Shown here in pieces: positions 1 through 11,325 of a stretch of 64,000 nt of DNA. The number at the start of each line of letters is the position of its first letter. The first letter of the stretch is position 1. This stretch comes from Rapana venosa. Lineage: Eukaryota; Mollusca; Gastropoda; Neogastropoda; Muricidae. Location of the stretch: assembly GCA_028751875.1 (NCBI GenBank), contig CM054141.1, positions 74,305,646 through 74,369,645 of the forward strand, read 5' to 3'. The translations under genes were made by a program, and so were the position numbers. Under the pieces are notes generated by a model. It was given only the letters and a program-made list of their open reading frames with translations, had not been told where the DNA came from and searched no databases.

Positions 1-1662
1 ACATATCACAGTATAGTTAATACTTCAGTACAGTACACATATCACAGTATTGCTAATCCTTCAGTACAGTACACATATCACAGTATAGTTGATCCTTCAG
101 TGTAACACACACACATATCACAGTATAGTTAATCCTTCAGTACAGTACACATATCACTGTATAGTTAATCCTTCAGTACAGTACACATATCACAGTATAG
201 TTAATCCTTCAGTACAGTACACATATCACAGTATAGTTAATACTTCAGTACAGTACACATATCACAGTATTGCTAATCCTTCAGTACAGTACACATATCA
301 CAGTATAGTTAATCCTTCAGTACAGTACACATATCACAGTATAGTTAATCCTTCAGTACAGTACACATATCACAGTATAGTTAATCCTTCAGTGTAACAC
401 ACACACATATCACAGTATAGTTAATCCTTCAGTGTAACACACACATATCACAGTATAGTTGATCCTTCAGTGTAACACACACACACATATCACAGTATAG
501 TTAATCCTTCAGTACAGCACACATATCACAGTATAGTTGATCCTTCAGTACAGCACACATATCACAGTATAGTTAATCCTTCAGTACAGTACACATATCA
601 CAGTATAGTTAATCCTTCAGTACAGTACACATATCACAGTATAGTTAATACTTCAGTACAGTACACATATCACAGTATAGTTAATCCTTCAGTACAGTAC
701 ACATATCACAGTATTGCTAATCCTTCAGTACAGTACACATATCACAGTCTTGCTAATCCTTCAGTACAGTACACATATCACAGTATAGTTAATCCTTCAG
801 TACAGTACACATATCACAGTATAGTTAATCCTTCAGTACAGTACACATATCACAGTATAGTTAATCCTTCAGTACAGTACACATATCACAGTATAGTTAA
901 TACTTCAGTACAGTACACATATCACAGTATAGTTGATCCTTCAGTACAGTACACATATCACAGTATAGTTAATCCTTCAGTACAGCACACATATCACAGT
1001 ATAGTTAATACTTCAGTACAGTACACATATCACAGTATAGTTGATCCTTCAGTACAGTACACATATCACAGTATAGCTAATCCTTCAGTACAGTACACAT
1101 ATCACAGTATAGTTAATACTTCAGTACAGTACACATATCACAGTATAGCTAATCCTTCAGTACAGTACACATATCACAGTATAGCTAATCCTTCAGTACA
1201 GTACACATATCACAGTATTGCTAATCCTTCAGTACAGTACACATATCACAGTACAGCTAATCCTTCAGTACAGTACACATATCACAGTATAGCTAATCCT
1301 TCAGTACAGTACACATATCACAGTATAGCTAATCCTTCAGTACAGTACACATATCACAGTATAGTTAATACTTCAGTACAGTACACATATCACAGTATTG
1401 CTAATCCTTCAGTACAGTACACATATCACAGTATAGTTAGTCCTTCAGTACAGTACACATATCACAGTATTGCTAATCCTTCAGTACAGTACACATATCA
1501 CAGTATTGCTAATCCTTCAGTACAGTACACATATCACAGTATAGTTAGTCCTTCAGTACAGTACACATATCACAGTATAGCTAATCCTTCAGTACAGTAC
1601 ACATATCACAGTATAGCTAATCCTTCAGTACAGTACACATATCACAGTATTGCTAATCCTTC
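1..1662. repeat. 36-bp satellite array, block 1
   Basis: About 46 head-to-tail copies of a 36-bp unit with the core ATCACAGTATAGTTAATCC, running off the left edge of the window. Some units carry a CA-rich variant junction (GTGTAACACACACAC) instead of ACAGTACAC. Because 36 is a multiple of three, several frames stay open and give a 12-residue periodic peptide, which I treat as an artefact. Blocks at 4553-4709 and 5012-5601 have the same unit, so a larger array was split by later insertions. Confidence 0.97.
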
Positions 1663-2582
1663 TGTTATAGTGTGCACTTTAACGTTTGAACTAAACCCCT
1701 CTTTCCTTCCCCTCCACCCCCCCCCCCCTTCTTGAAAGAATGTTTTTAACCTGGTTAGACTTCATGATTTGCTCAGTTCAGCAATTCCAAAAGACAGAGT
1801 TAGGTTTCTTTGACAACTTCTCAGTCTGTTTGGATAGCCATGGTTGCAGGCTGAGGATTCTTTTAATCCACTTGAGACTTTAGCTAGGGAGGCCTATTGG
1901 GGTCTGTGTTGGCGACCCTTTTCTTCCCTTTGGTGTCCAGCATATCTCCTGAGTGAGTTTGGAGCATTGGCAACCAATCCATGTGTGAATTGTCACTGTC
2001 TTTGCTTAGGTGCCCTGAGTGTCTCAGTGGACTGGGAGGCCTAGTAAACAAGGAGGCCTGTGTACTGGCGCACCTTCCCTCACCTTAAGTGTCCAACATG
2101 TCTCTGTGAGCAACTCCTTGCCATGGTTGTAGCTAAATGTTCTCAATGTAGGCCTATCGTCCTATTAGAGCTGGTGGCTCAGCCTTTGTCTTTAACAGTT
2201 CCTTTGTCAGCTACAGTGGAGTCCTCTCTATTCATGGCCTGAGTCCTTCTTGTAGTCTAGAGTGTCTAGTGGAACAGTGATGTGGTAAACACTTCAGAGC
2301 TTGCTACAGCTAGTCTTATTCAACAGGTGGGGCCTCTTTCCTGTTGAATAGCATCCCCCCTTCCTCCCTCTCTATTACCACCCCCCCCCCCCTTTCCTCT
2401 ACTGAACCAGCAGATTTGTCATGCAAAGACTACAATTTGTTTGTCAGCTGATTTGATGTGTGGTTAGGATTTGTTCATCTCAGTTTCCAAATGTATTCAT
2501 TGGTCAGTTGGAATTAGTAGTCCTGCAACTGAACCAATATAACAGGGTGTACATGGCATTTTAAAGTCTTTCTCTTGCTTAA
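1663..2582. other. intergenic or intronic stretch, no gene seen
   Basis: Unique-looking sequence with two poly-C runs near 1717 and 2380. Short open frames are present on the plus strand, but none shows a recognisable domain, splice context or homology to other parts of the window. Confidence 0.6.
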
Positions 2583-2870
2583 GGAGGCACCGTGGTCAAG
2601 TGGTTTAGGCGGTCAACTCGTGATCCAGAGGTCGCGGGTTCGATCCCTGCTCGGCTCGGTGTTGTGTCCTTGGGAAAGACACTTTACTCCTATTTTCCTC
2701 ACTCCACCCAGGTGTACAAGTGGGTACCAGCTCTGCTGGGGAAGTATCTGGCGACAGACTAGCGTCCTGTCACAGGGGTGGTGAAAAACCATCAGTTCGC
2801 TTAACGCTACAGAAACCGGGATAAGCTCCGGCTCTATGGGCCTTCTGGCTCGAAAGAACATACTTTTACA
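2583..2870 (+). mobile_element. tRNA-derived SINE
   Basis: The first 65 bases look like a tRNA: a box A-like TGGTCAAGTGGTTTAGG and a box B GGTTCGATCC about 35 bases later. The body that follows contains CCTTGGGAAAGACACTTTA and CACCCAGGTGTACAAGTGGG. The second motif is shared in diverged form with the 5S-like SINE at 4710-5011. No anticodon-bearing full cloverleaf follows, so this is a SINE and not a tRNA gene. The 3' end is approximate. Confidence 0.8.
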
Positions 2871-3568
2871 TACTCTCTTGCTGGCTGTCTGAGGCAATTT
2901 TCTTCTTGAGTTAGGCTGTGTGCGGTAAAACCTGACAGAATGACTTAGAAGGAAACGGCAGTTTTCTTCGCCTGCTTGGGCTGTAAGTGAGAATTTCTCT
3001 TTTTGATATAAGTTGTTGCTTAAAGAGATTAATCAAGGAAAAAGCTGATTTTATAAGTAAATCTTGTTTGTGTGTACTAGCTGAATTTAGTTATGGATTG
3101 AATATTGTGACTGGTACAGTGAAACTATGTGTACATGAAAGTTGGCTAAAGTCGTGAGACATTATTTTATTGTGTGATCTTAGATTTATTCTATAAATGG
3201 ATGCTCATGTTAAAAGTGGGATTTTATGAGTAAGTTATCATCATTTGATGTGTGTATCATGTTGAGATGAAGTTTGTGAATTGCACTGATCAAAATAATG
3301 TGGATTTGGTAACAGAGCTTTTGGGATAGATTACTATGGCAAAGTTGAATTGAGGTAAGAGTTGACTGCTAAACTAAAAGAGTTGAAGACTTGAAGGTTG
3401 GACTTGAATGCAGTACTGGACTAGTCCTAGCTGAGCCACTGTGGTAATTGCCCTTCTAAAATAGGCAGTCTCTGACATATAGGTGCGACTTGGTGTATGT
3501 TTAGTCATTTGTGTTAAAAGTGGCTAATTTGTATGTGGTTTTGTGACACACACACTAGATTTGCATGC
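2871..3568. other. AT-rich stretch, no gene seen
   Basis: Unique-looking AT-rich sequence with frequent stops in all frames. I see no coding or RNA signature. Confidence 0.6.
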
Positions 3569-4104
3569 TCTCTCTCTCTCTCTCTCTCTGGTATAGCTTC
3601 AGCTTGGTGTTGGTGCTGTAGAGCTGTGTTGTGTCTACGCTCCTGTACGGTTCTGAGTGCTGGAGGATGACGGAAGTGGATCTTACCAAACTTCGATCCT
3701 TCCACACCATATGCCTGCGAAGAATTCTCCGAATCTTTTGGCCAGAGAAGATCTCCAATGAAGACCTACTACGGAGATGCAGGCAAGAAGACATGGGAAC
3801 CATCATCACCAGACGACGGTGGAAGTGAATTGGGCACATCCTCCGAAGAGACCCACAGTCGATCACAAGAACAGCATTGCACTGGACCCCAGAAGGAAGG
3901 AGAAAGAAAGGAAGACCAAAAGCAACGTGGAGGAGGACTGTAGAAAGTGAGATGAAAGCCATGCAGCACTCTTGGGGATCAGTGACTAGGTTGGCCCAGG
4001 ATAGGCAAGAGTGGAAGCGCTTTGTTGCTGCCCTACACACCGCTGGGTGTAATGGCTAATGATGATGATGATCTCTCTCTCTCTCTCTCTTTCTCTCTCT
4101 TGTG
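3569..4104 (+). mobile_element. LINE 3' fragment inserted in a CT microsatellite
   Basis: Between about 3605 and 4055 the plus strand encodes the C-terminal part of a non-LTR retrotransposon ORF2. It contains LLYGSECWRMTE, an RRILRIFWPEKISNEDL block and a GRRKKGRPKATWRR block, with frameshifts and one stop. It ends in a short (GAT)n tail at 4052-4069. CT repeats lie on both sides (3571-3590 and 4070-4100), so the element apparently landed in a (CT)n tract. The same family occurs on the minus strand at 23243-24235. The clade was not determined. Confidence 0.8.
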
Positions 4105-4552
4105 CTACAATATCCATGGGGTATGATAGGGGCCAATGTTGTGAAAGATCTTAGTAGAGACTAAGTTTTGTGGACATTATTAGGATAATGTCAGTTGAGA
4201 GTATTGAGGAAAGGGTTTACCTAGTTATTTTATAGCCTTTGGTTGTCTGATTTACAACTATATACTCTCTATTGGTATTTTGGTATGAGTGATGAAAGGA
4301 ATTTGGTTTTCTTACATTCGGCTAGACGACAATATAGCTATTTTGCTGTGTGCCTTTCATCAATGATGTGCCTAGTTAAATATGGATAGTGTAGTTACCT
4401 GAATCTTATGTTTGTTTCAAGTGTGTGTTGTGTGTAGATGAAACAATAAATTGTGTTACCATAACACCCCTGCGTGGTCTCACATAATTCCTTTGAGTGT
4501 GGAGTCCCAGTGTCCTAACATCCCCATATCCCCCGAACCTTCGTTCACCCTC
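4105..4552. other. AT-rich stretch, no gene seen
   Basis: No coding, RNA or repeat signature recognised between the CT tract and the second satellite block. Confidence 0.55.
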
Positions 4553-4709
4553 CAACACTTCAGTACAGCACACATATCACAGTATTGCTAATCCTTCAGT
4601 ACAGCACACATATCACAGTATTGCTAATCCTTCAGTACAGCACACATATCACAGAATTGCTAATCCTTCAGTACAGCACACATATCACAGTCTTGCTAAT
4701 CCTTCAGTA
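4553..4709. repeat. 36-bp satellite array, block 2
   Basis: Four to five copies of the unit seen at 1-1662, cut off by a SINE insertion at 4710. The 9-bp sequence CCTTCAGTA stands on both sides of the SINE, but it is also part of the unit, so it is weak as a target-site duplication. Confidence 0.95.
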
Positions 4710-5011
4710 GGTAAAGGTAAAGGTAAAGGAGTCCCATAACCTATAAGGTCGTAGGGAAGCGAGGCGTCAGAGACCTCACTTCTCTAGGGCCAGCATATTG
4801 AGGGCGGTGCCCATCTCCTCTCCCTCGCTGCTTTACCTTCCCTGACCCTAAAGAGGGCAGGTACCCATTTACAGCTGGGTGAACTGGGGGAACTGTACTG
4901 AAGCCAAGGCGCGCAAACGGTCACCCATCCAACTGGTAACCACGCTCGACGCTGCTTAACTTGGCTGGGGGAAAGCGAATGCTCAGACCACTGAGCTATC
5001 CCGTCCCGCTA
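4710..5011 (-). mobile_element. chimeric tRNA/5S-rRNA-like SINE, copy 1
   Basis: Read on the minus strand, the element begins GGGATAGCTCAGTGGTC, a tRNA box A-like start. It continues with AAGTTAAGCAGCGTCGAGC and TGGATGGGTGACC, which match the internal promoter half of animal 5S rRNA. The body then has a CACCCAGCTGTAAATGGG motif and the element ends in ACTCCTTTACCTTTACC. Two more copies are at 19305-19571 (+) and 27716-28013 (-). This copy interrupts the 36-bp satellite. The similarity to 5S rRNA covers only about 50 bases, so it is not a 5S gene. Confidence 0.85.
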
Positions 5012-5601
5012 CCTTCAGTACAGTCCACATATCACAGTATTGCTAATCCTTCAGTGTAACACACACATATAACAGTATAGCTAATCATTCAGTACAGCAC
5101 ACATATCACAGTATTGCTAATCCTTCAGTGTAACACACACATATCACAGTATAGTTAATCTTTCAGTGTAACACACACATACACATACATATCACAGTAT
5201 TGCTAATCCTTCAGTACAGTACACATATCACAGTATAGTTAATCCTTCAGTACAGCACACATATCACAGTATTGCTAATCCTTCAGTACAGTACACATAT
5301 CACAGTATAGTTAATCCTTCAGTACAGCACACATGTCACAGTATAGTTAATCCTTCAGTACAGTACACATATCACAGTATTGCTAATCGTTCAGAACAGT
5401 ACACATATCACAGTATAGTTAATCCTTCAGTACAGTACACATATCACAGTATCGTTAATCCTTCAGTGTAACACACACATATCACAGTCTAGTTAATCCT
5501 TTAGTACAGTACACATATCACAGTATAGTTAATCCTTCAGTGTAACACACACACATATCACAGTATTGCTAATCCTTCAGTGTAACACACTCACATATAT
5601 C
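5012..5601. repeat. 36-bp satellite array, block 3
   Basis: Continuation of the satellite after the SINE. Units here are more mixed, with many GTGTAACACACAC variants and point changes, as expected for an array edge. Confidence 0.95.
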
Positions 5602-5815
5602 CCCAAAAGTCCTTCGGATGAGACTATAAACCGGGGCCCTGTGTGCAAATGCACGCAGAACATCTTGAGCACACGTTAAATCCTGTTCCGCTTTTCAAAA
5701 GAGTAAGCCATTGTGTGTCTAAAACCGCATACACACAGGGACTGATGTAAAAAAGCACATGAGTGCTTATTTCACTATCCTCGATATAAAAGAATAAATA
5801 AATAAATAATGACCA
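5602..5815 (+). mobile_element. SINE body/3' part with AAAT tail
   Basis: Contains the segment GGATGAGACTATAAACCGG followed by GTGCAAATGCACGCAGAAC, and ends in an (AAAT)n tail near 5792-5807. The same segment is present at 33449-33642 (+), 27483-27590 (-) and 28690-28775 (-), and a diverged relative at 11225-11325. No tRNA-like head is visible here, so the copy is 5'-truncated. Confidence 0.75.
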
Positions 5816-6540
5816 TCTATTACCATGCAAAATTTCTCTGACACCTTTGACAACCATGTACACCCCAACCCCACAGAAAAGACCAGGCACGTGAGACATC
5901 ACTCAAAAGGTCCCTGGCTCAGCTTTCAAACTGGCTGGCTGTTGAAGGTCAGCGTTTAAAACATTGGCCAATCATTCCTGCTAAAGAGCGTAGCTCTGCA
6001 TTACCAATGTGGCACTAGGTCACAACAGCTCCCCCCCCAAACTATCATTGGCAGAGAGAGATCCTGTGACCAAAATGGCATCACACTGAACAAAAATAGA
6101 AGCATCTAGCAAGAATAGGGATGAGGATAAAATTGTGATCTCTTGACAAGATCTGCATGTTACGCCAATATTGCCATTGAGTGATTAACAAGAAATTTGT
6201 GAACGTGTCACTATTTTACTGGCAAATCTGATGACTCCACAAAACACCCATCACCATGAAGTCATAGCCATGGACACACTGACTGGGACTGACTGTCCAA
6301 GATGAATCTCCAGAGGGCTAGTCTATCTCCAAGGTGATAATCTGCCTAATGATGGTGATATTAATGAAGAATCAACAATTGCAACAGACTCTGAGTGGTT
6401 GAAAATTAAAGCTTTTGAATGCAAGAGCTAAATTTGATATACAGAAGAAGCCAGAAGTGTGACAAACTTCAACACCAGTGTCAGTGACAGTGCACATGTT
6501 TGCTCAGAGCCAGCCAAGGGAGGTGGCATCCCCCAGTTCA
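5816..6540. other. no gene seen
   Basis: Unique-looking sequence without open frames of note or recognisable repeats. Confidence 0.55.
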
Positions 6541-6634
6541 CTGATATATATGTATATATATATTATATATTATATTATATATATATATATATATTATTTT
6601 ATATATATATGTATGTATGTATGTATGTTTGTCT
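6541..6634. repeat. TA microsatellite and GTAT tract
   Basis: Imperfect (TA)n from 6543 to about 6610, then (GTAT)n, leading directly into the repeat element at 6635. Confidence 0.9.
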
Positions 6635-6896
6635 GTCGTGTCCAATGATGACCTCCAAAACAGCAGAGGAGGCAGCTGCTGTTTTGGAAACTAGGCAGAA
6701 ATTTGATTATAGTGGAGATGCCTTGCCCACAGTACATCCCCACTCTCTCGACCAAGTGGGCATAAGGACAGTCAGCGTTGGAGATGTTCTCCAAAGGCCA
6801 ACCAGCCCCCAGGGCTGCAGCACATAAGGACTGTGCGAGTCAAGCCTCCTAGTCAGAGAGTCATAGTCGATCACGAAAGACTAAGCTGTAAAGTGG
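6635..6896 (+). mobile_element. unclassified dispersed repeat, left part
   Basis: Matches, in reverse orientation, the sequence at 45546-45945. In that copy the match continues without a break into sequence that here lies at 10824-10935. The two parts are therefore one repeat copy split by the L2-like LINE at 6897-10823. No coding capacity or terminal structure was recognised in the repeat. Confidence 0.8.
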
Positions 6897-9800
6897 TGAT
6901 TGGCCTTTGCGCTGGATGGCAGCAGGGTGTGTCTCTCTGTGTTTGATTGTTGTTTTTGTGCATTTTTACTCTGTTCAGCAAAACAAATGTTATATCTACG
7001 TGTTTGTGACTGCAACGTGCATTGACTGGTCAGATTAGTTTTCCCTTAATATCTTTTACATTTTGAATTACTTTAAATTATAATTTTCATTTTCTGATAA
7101 ATTTTCGAAGTTTCAACTGACTGTATGATTTGTGTTCAAATGATATTGCTGGTCCTTGTGACCCATTTTACTGTAACCCTGCTGCCATGTGAAAAATTGC
7201 ACGTGAAACACGAACTGAGATCTCCCCCATCACAACTACCCAGCGTTCCTTCTTCCACCGACATGGGTTTTACGATATACCAGACAAACTTAAACAACAC
7301 ATTTCAACCTTAGGAATCAACCGCCACAAAACTAGATGAGGTACCCGTGCCGGCAGACATCGTCGCCTGTGGCCCCCTACATCCGTCTCCCTCCTCGCTT
7401 CTGACGTCACTACCGCTACCACCGTAACCAAGGACAACTCCGCTTCGCTTCCCTCTGATCAACCTGCTTCTTCCTTTGTAAATGACTTTGATAAAACGTG
7501 TTCTGATAGTTATGTGTATCGCGATGTGTATGAAACTGTAAACCCCAAAACTTGCCCAGTTCTTTCACCAGCTTCTGCACCTGACTCTCAATCCAAACTT
7601 TTGTCTGCTCTCCCACTCTCCACATCTCTACCATCGCCTTCATCCACTTCCTCTGACAGTTATCCTAATTCACCACAGTTAACATCAACCCCTCTGCCTC
7701 CTTCAAACCTCCTTAGCATGTGCTTGTTCAACGTGCAATCTGTCTGCCCAGAAGGTAAAGCTGATCTCATTTCTGATTTCGTCTCTGAACAGAATATTGA
7801 TATAACATTTCTTACAGAAACCTGGTTAAAACCACATGGTCATGAACCGAAAATAAAACAACTGACACCACCTGGTTATACAACTTTTTCTCTTCCCTGA
7901 CCCTCCCGTGGAGGTGGCATTGCCATTGTTTATAAAGATACACTCGAACCTGCTCTTTCTTTCTGTCACTCCCTTCATTTCTCACCTGAATCTTTCGAAG
8001 TCTGTGAACTCAACCTCAATACACATGACCACTCTATTACTTTCTGCTGTCTTTACCGTCCACCTCCAAGCCGTAAGAATAATCTGACATCTTCCATCTT
8101 CCATCAAGAGTTTCAGTCACTCCTGGATCACTACAGCCTCTCTCCCAGAAAGCTTATCATTCTTGGTGACTTTAACTTCCACTTTGATAACCAATCTTCT
8201 TCCGACGTCAAACGTCTGTCTCTTTCTTTGTCGAACCACTCTCTTTCTCAGCTGGTATATGAAGCAACGCACAGATCAGGACATATTTTAGACTGGCTAA
8301 TTACTGATGTTTCCCAAGATCTGATCACATCTGTATCTATCACTGATGAACTACTTTCTGATCATTCCGCTGTTCTTTTTACTCTAAACATTGCAAAGCC
8401 TATCAGAAAGAAAAAGTATGTCACCCGTCGCAACCTCAAGGCCATAGATATTCAAACTTTCTCTTCACAAGCTGCTGAACGCCTGTTACAAACCTCTGAC
8501 AACAATAACCCCTCTAAACACTACAATGATGTTCTTAGCCAACTGCTTGATGAGCATGCACCTCCCACTGACCGTCTCCTGCCTGATAGGCCATGTGCGC
8601 CATGGTACACCCATGACATCCTGGTCGCAAAGCGCAAACGCAGGCAACTAGAGCGGCAGTGGCGAAAATCAAAAACAGAAATTAAGCAGCTCTTTCGAAA
8701 ACAAGTAAACAAAGTCAAGTCTTTAATTCTTTCAGAAAAAACAATGTATTACTCTTCTCAAGTTCTTGATGCCACATCAATGAAATCTCTCTTTTTTCTC
8801 ACATCTACTCTTCTTGGATCTGTGAAGGCAAGCCTTCCATCCACAACCACTCTGAACTTCCTTCTATATTTTCTGCATTCTTTTCTGAAAAAGTCCATAA
8901 CATTCGCTCCAAACTGAATAGACTCCTTTCCAGCCTGCACTTCCTGATCCCCAATTCTCTGGCACTCCTCTCCTTTTCTTTCATCCGACACATGAGAAAG
9001 AAATCACGATAATTCTGAAAGAAATGACTATAAAATCATGTGATCTTGATCCCATACCTGCTTCTTTTCACACAGTGCCTACCACAACTTATACCCACTA
9101 TCACGAAAATAGTGAACTCATCTCTTGTTTCAGGAAATGTTCCATCAGCTCTCAAAACTGCTATAGTCACACCTCTACTCAAAAAGCATGACCTTGATCC
9201 TAACATTATGAAGAATTATAGACCTGTTTCCAATCTACCTTTTATTTCTGAAGTCCTTGAAAAAGTAGTTCTCAAACAGCTCAACAACCACCTTCTCTCC
9301 AACAATCTTCTTCCTGAGTTTCAGTCTGCCTATCGGGATCAACCGCAGCACTGAAACCACCCTAGTACACACTTTAAACACGCTTCTACACGCTTCTGAC
9401 TCAGGGAAAATCTCCCTTCTCACTCTACTCGACTTATCAGCAGCCTTCGATACTATAGACCACTCAATTCTTCTCTCCCGTCTTCAAAAAACGTTCGGTG
9501 TGACTGGCACAGCCCTCACCTGGTTTAATTCATACCTTACTGACCGATTTCAGACAGTTGCAGTAAACAAGATTCAATCAATACCTGCCAAACTGAAATG
9601 CAGAGTCCCACAGGGATCAGTTCTAGGTCCTGTTCTGTTCACTCTTTACACTGCCCCACTGTCACATATAATAAAACGTCATCAAAAACAATCATCATTT
9701 TTACGCAGATGACTCTCAGATTCAAAGCAGTGTTACTCCTGAAAATCTGCCTTCTCTCCTGGCAAATATGGCCCACTGCTTTGAAGATATTCAAAACTGG

Positions 9801-10823
9801 ATGACACAGAACAAATTACAGCTAAATGCAGATAAAACCGAAGCCATGCTCGTAGGGACAAAACACAAACTCTCTTCCATTACAACAGCTTCAATAGAAC
9901 TTGGCAATGCATCAGTCCCTCTATCCACTGCTGTGAAGTACCTAGGTGTTGTTATCGACAACACACTCTCTATGCAAAAATTCATCACCCAGACCTGTCA
10001 GTCGTGCTACTATCACTTATGGCGTATTAGTGCAATTCGAAAGTACCTGTCCACCAATGCAACAACCAAACTTGTCACTTCTCTCATTTTTCACGTCTGG
10101 ACTATTGCAATTCTCTTTTGTCTGGTCTGCCAGCATCATCTATCCACTCCCTTCAACGTCTACAAAACTCCGCAGCTCGACTAGTTCTCAGAAAGAAAAA
10201 ATTGGAGCACATTACCCCCCTCTTGCGATCTCTCCACTGGCTGCCTGTGCCACAGAGAGTAGAATATAAGATCAGTACCCTCTGTTACAAATGTCTCCAC
10301 AAAACTGCACTCTCCTACCTCTGTGAATGTCTTAATCTGTACACTCCTTCATGTTCCCTCCGCTCTGCTGCAGATACCTTGTGCCTACGAATACCTAGAT
10401 TCAACCAATCTACTGTTGGCCGCCGCTCTTTCTCTATTTCGGGTCCATCGACCTGGAATGAGCTCCCTCTCTCTCTTCGCCAGAAGCCTAGCTATGACAC
10501 TTTTAAATCAAGCCTCAAGACATATTTATTTCAAACCTAAGATTTCCCCCTCCTGTTTCATATCAGAACTATCCCACCCTTCACTAACCCATGTCCTATC
10601 ACCCTGCTATATGACCTGTGTGTGTGCTTTTCAAAAACATTTGACTATTGCAATTTTATTTCATAGATTTGGTCTGCAGTACCATGTTTGTAATATCTGT
10701 TTGAACTATTGATTATTTGTCATTGGTTGTATGACTGTGTAAGATTAGGTCGAATGCATGCGCTTTGATTTGTCTTTGCAAGATATAGCGCTATATAAGT
10801 TCCATTTATTATTATTTATTATT
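6897..10823 (+). mobile_element. L2-like non-LTR retrotransposon (LINE), about full length
   Basis: A decayed ORF2 runs from about 7700 to 10540. The APE-type endonuclease part shows FNVQSV, FLTETWL, a GDFNFHFD motif near 8166 and SDHSAV near 8360. The reverse transcriptase part shows NYRPVSNLPF, LLDLSAAFDTIDH, VPQGSVLGP and the catalytic YADD near 9700. A stop near 7898 and frameshifts near 8780, 9350, 9700 and 10090 break it. The end reads TATAGCGCTATATAAGTTCC plus (ATT)n. The outer limits are set by the interrupted host repeat, which is intact at 45546-45945. An inverted 5'-truncated copy spans 33643-38100. The clade call rests on motif style. Confidence 0.88.
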
Positions 10824-10935
10824 AATTCCATGAGTGGGAAAGAAAGCCACTGGTCATACAGCCTCTCACTTTGCTGTTGCCCCCAGTGTCAATGGTTTGA
10901 TCAAGAACTGTGATAAAGCCCAGGCGCTGACATAT
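10824..10935 (+). mobile_element. unclassified dispersed repeat, right part
   Basis: Right-hand piece of the repeat begun at 6635-6896. It aligns in reverse to about 45555-45660. Together with the left part it marks the filled site of the L2-like insertion. Confidence 0.8.
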
Positions 10936-11109
10936 ATGTATATGTATGTGTGTGTGAGTCTGTACGCGCACATGCATGCGCACGCTTGCTTTTATTTATT
11001 TTTTTATTTACAAATTTGGTGTAAAAAGAAAGAAAGAGTATGATATGGCTGAAGGTATGTATAATCAAACTGACAGGAAATGATACACCTTAATGAGTAC
11101 TAATTAATA

Positions 11110-11191
11110 CAAGTGGATCTAAAGGTAACACACCTGCCTAGCAAGCGAAATGTCTGGGTTCAAAGTGGTAGTTTGATTTCCGTTTGGCCAG

Positions 11192-11223
<32 letters not shown>

Positions 11224-11325
11224 ATCAGCTCACTGAGTGGTGGTCTGGGGTGCTTAGTCTTTTGGATGAGAGAAAAACCGAGGTCCCTTGTATTCACATA
11301 ATTATTTAGACATTGTAAAAGAACC
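11110..11325 (+). mobile_element. SINE, 5' part, with 30-C run
   Basis: A tRNA-like start (CTGCCTAGCAAGCGAAATG, then GGGTTC) is followed by an uninterrupted run of 30 C at 11194-11223. After it comes the body motif TTTTGGATGAGAGAAAAACC that occurs in the other SINE bodies of the window. The element is cut at 11325 by an RTE-like LINE and resumes at 14389. Confidence 0.7.

Noticed and set aside
89..397. 102-codon periodic open frame in the 36-bp satellite
   Set aside because: Unit length is a multiple of three and unit variants with stops occur nearby; no sign of a gene.
1844..2242. Two short open frames in unique sequence
   Set aside because: 60-66 codons, no homology or domain recognised, no exon-like borders that join them.
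2590..2660. Possible tRNA gene
   Set aside because: Box A and box B are present but the sequence continues into a SINE body and the 3' half of a cloverleaf is not formed.
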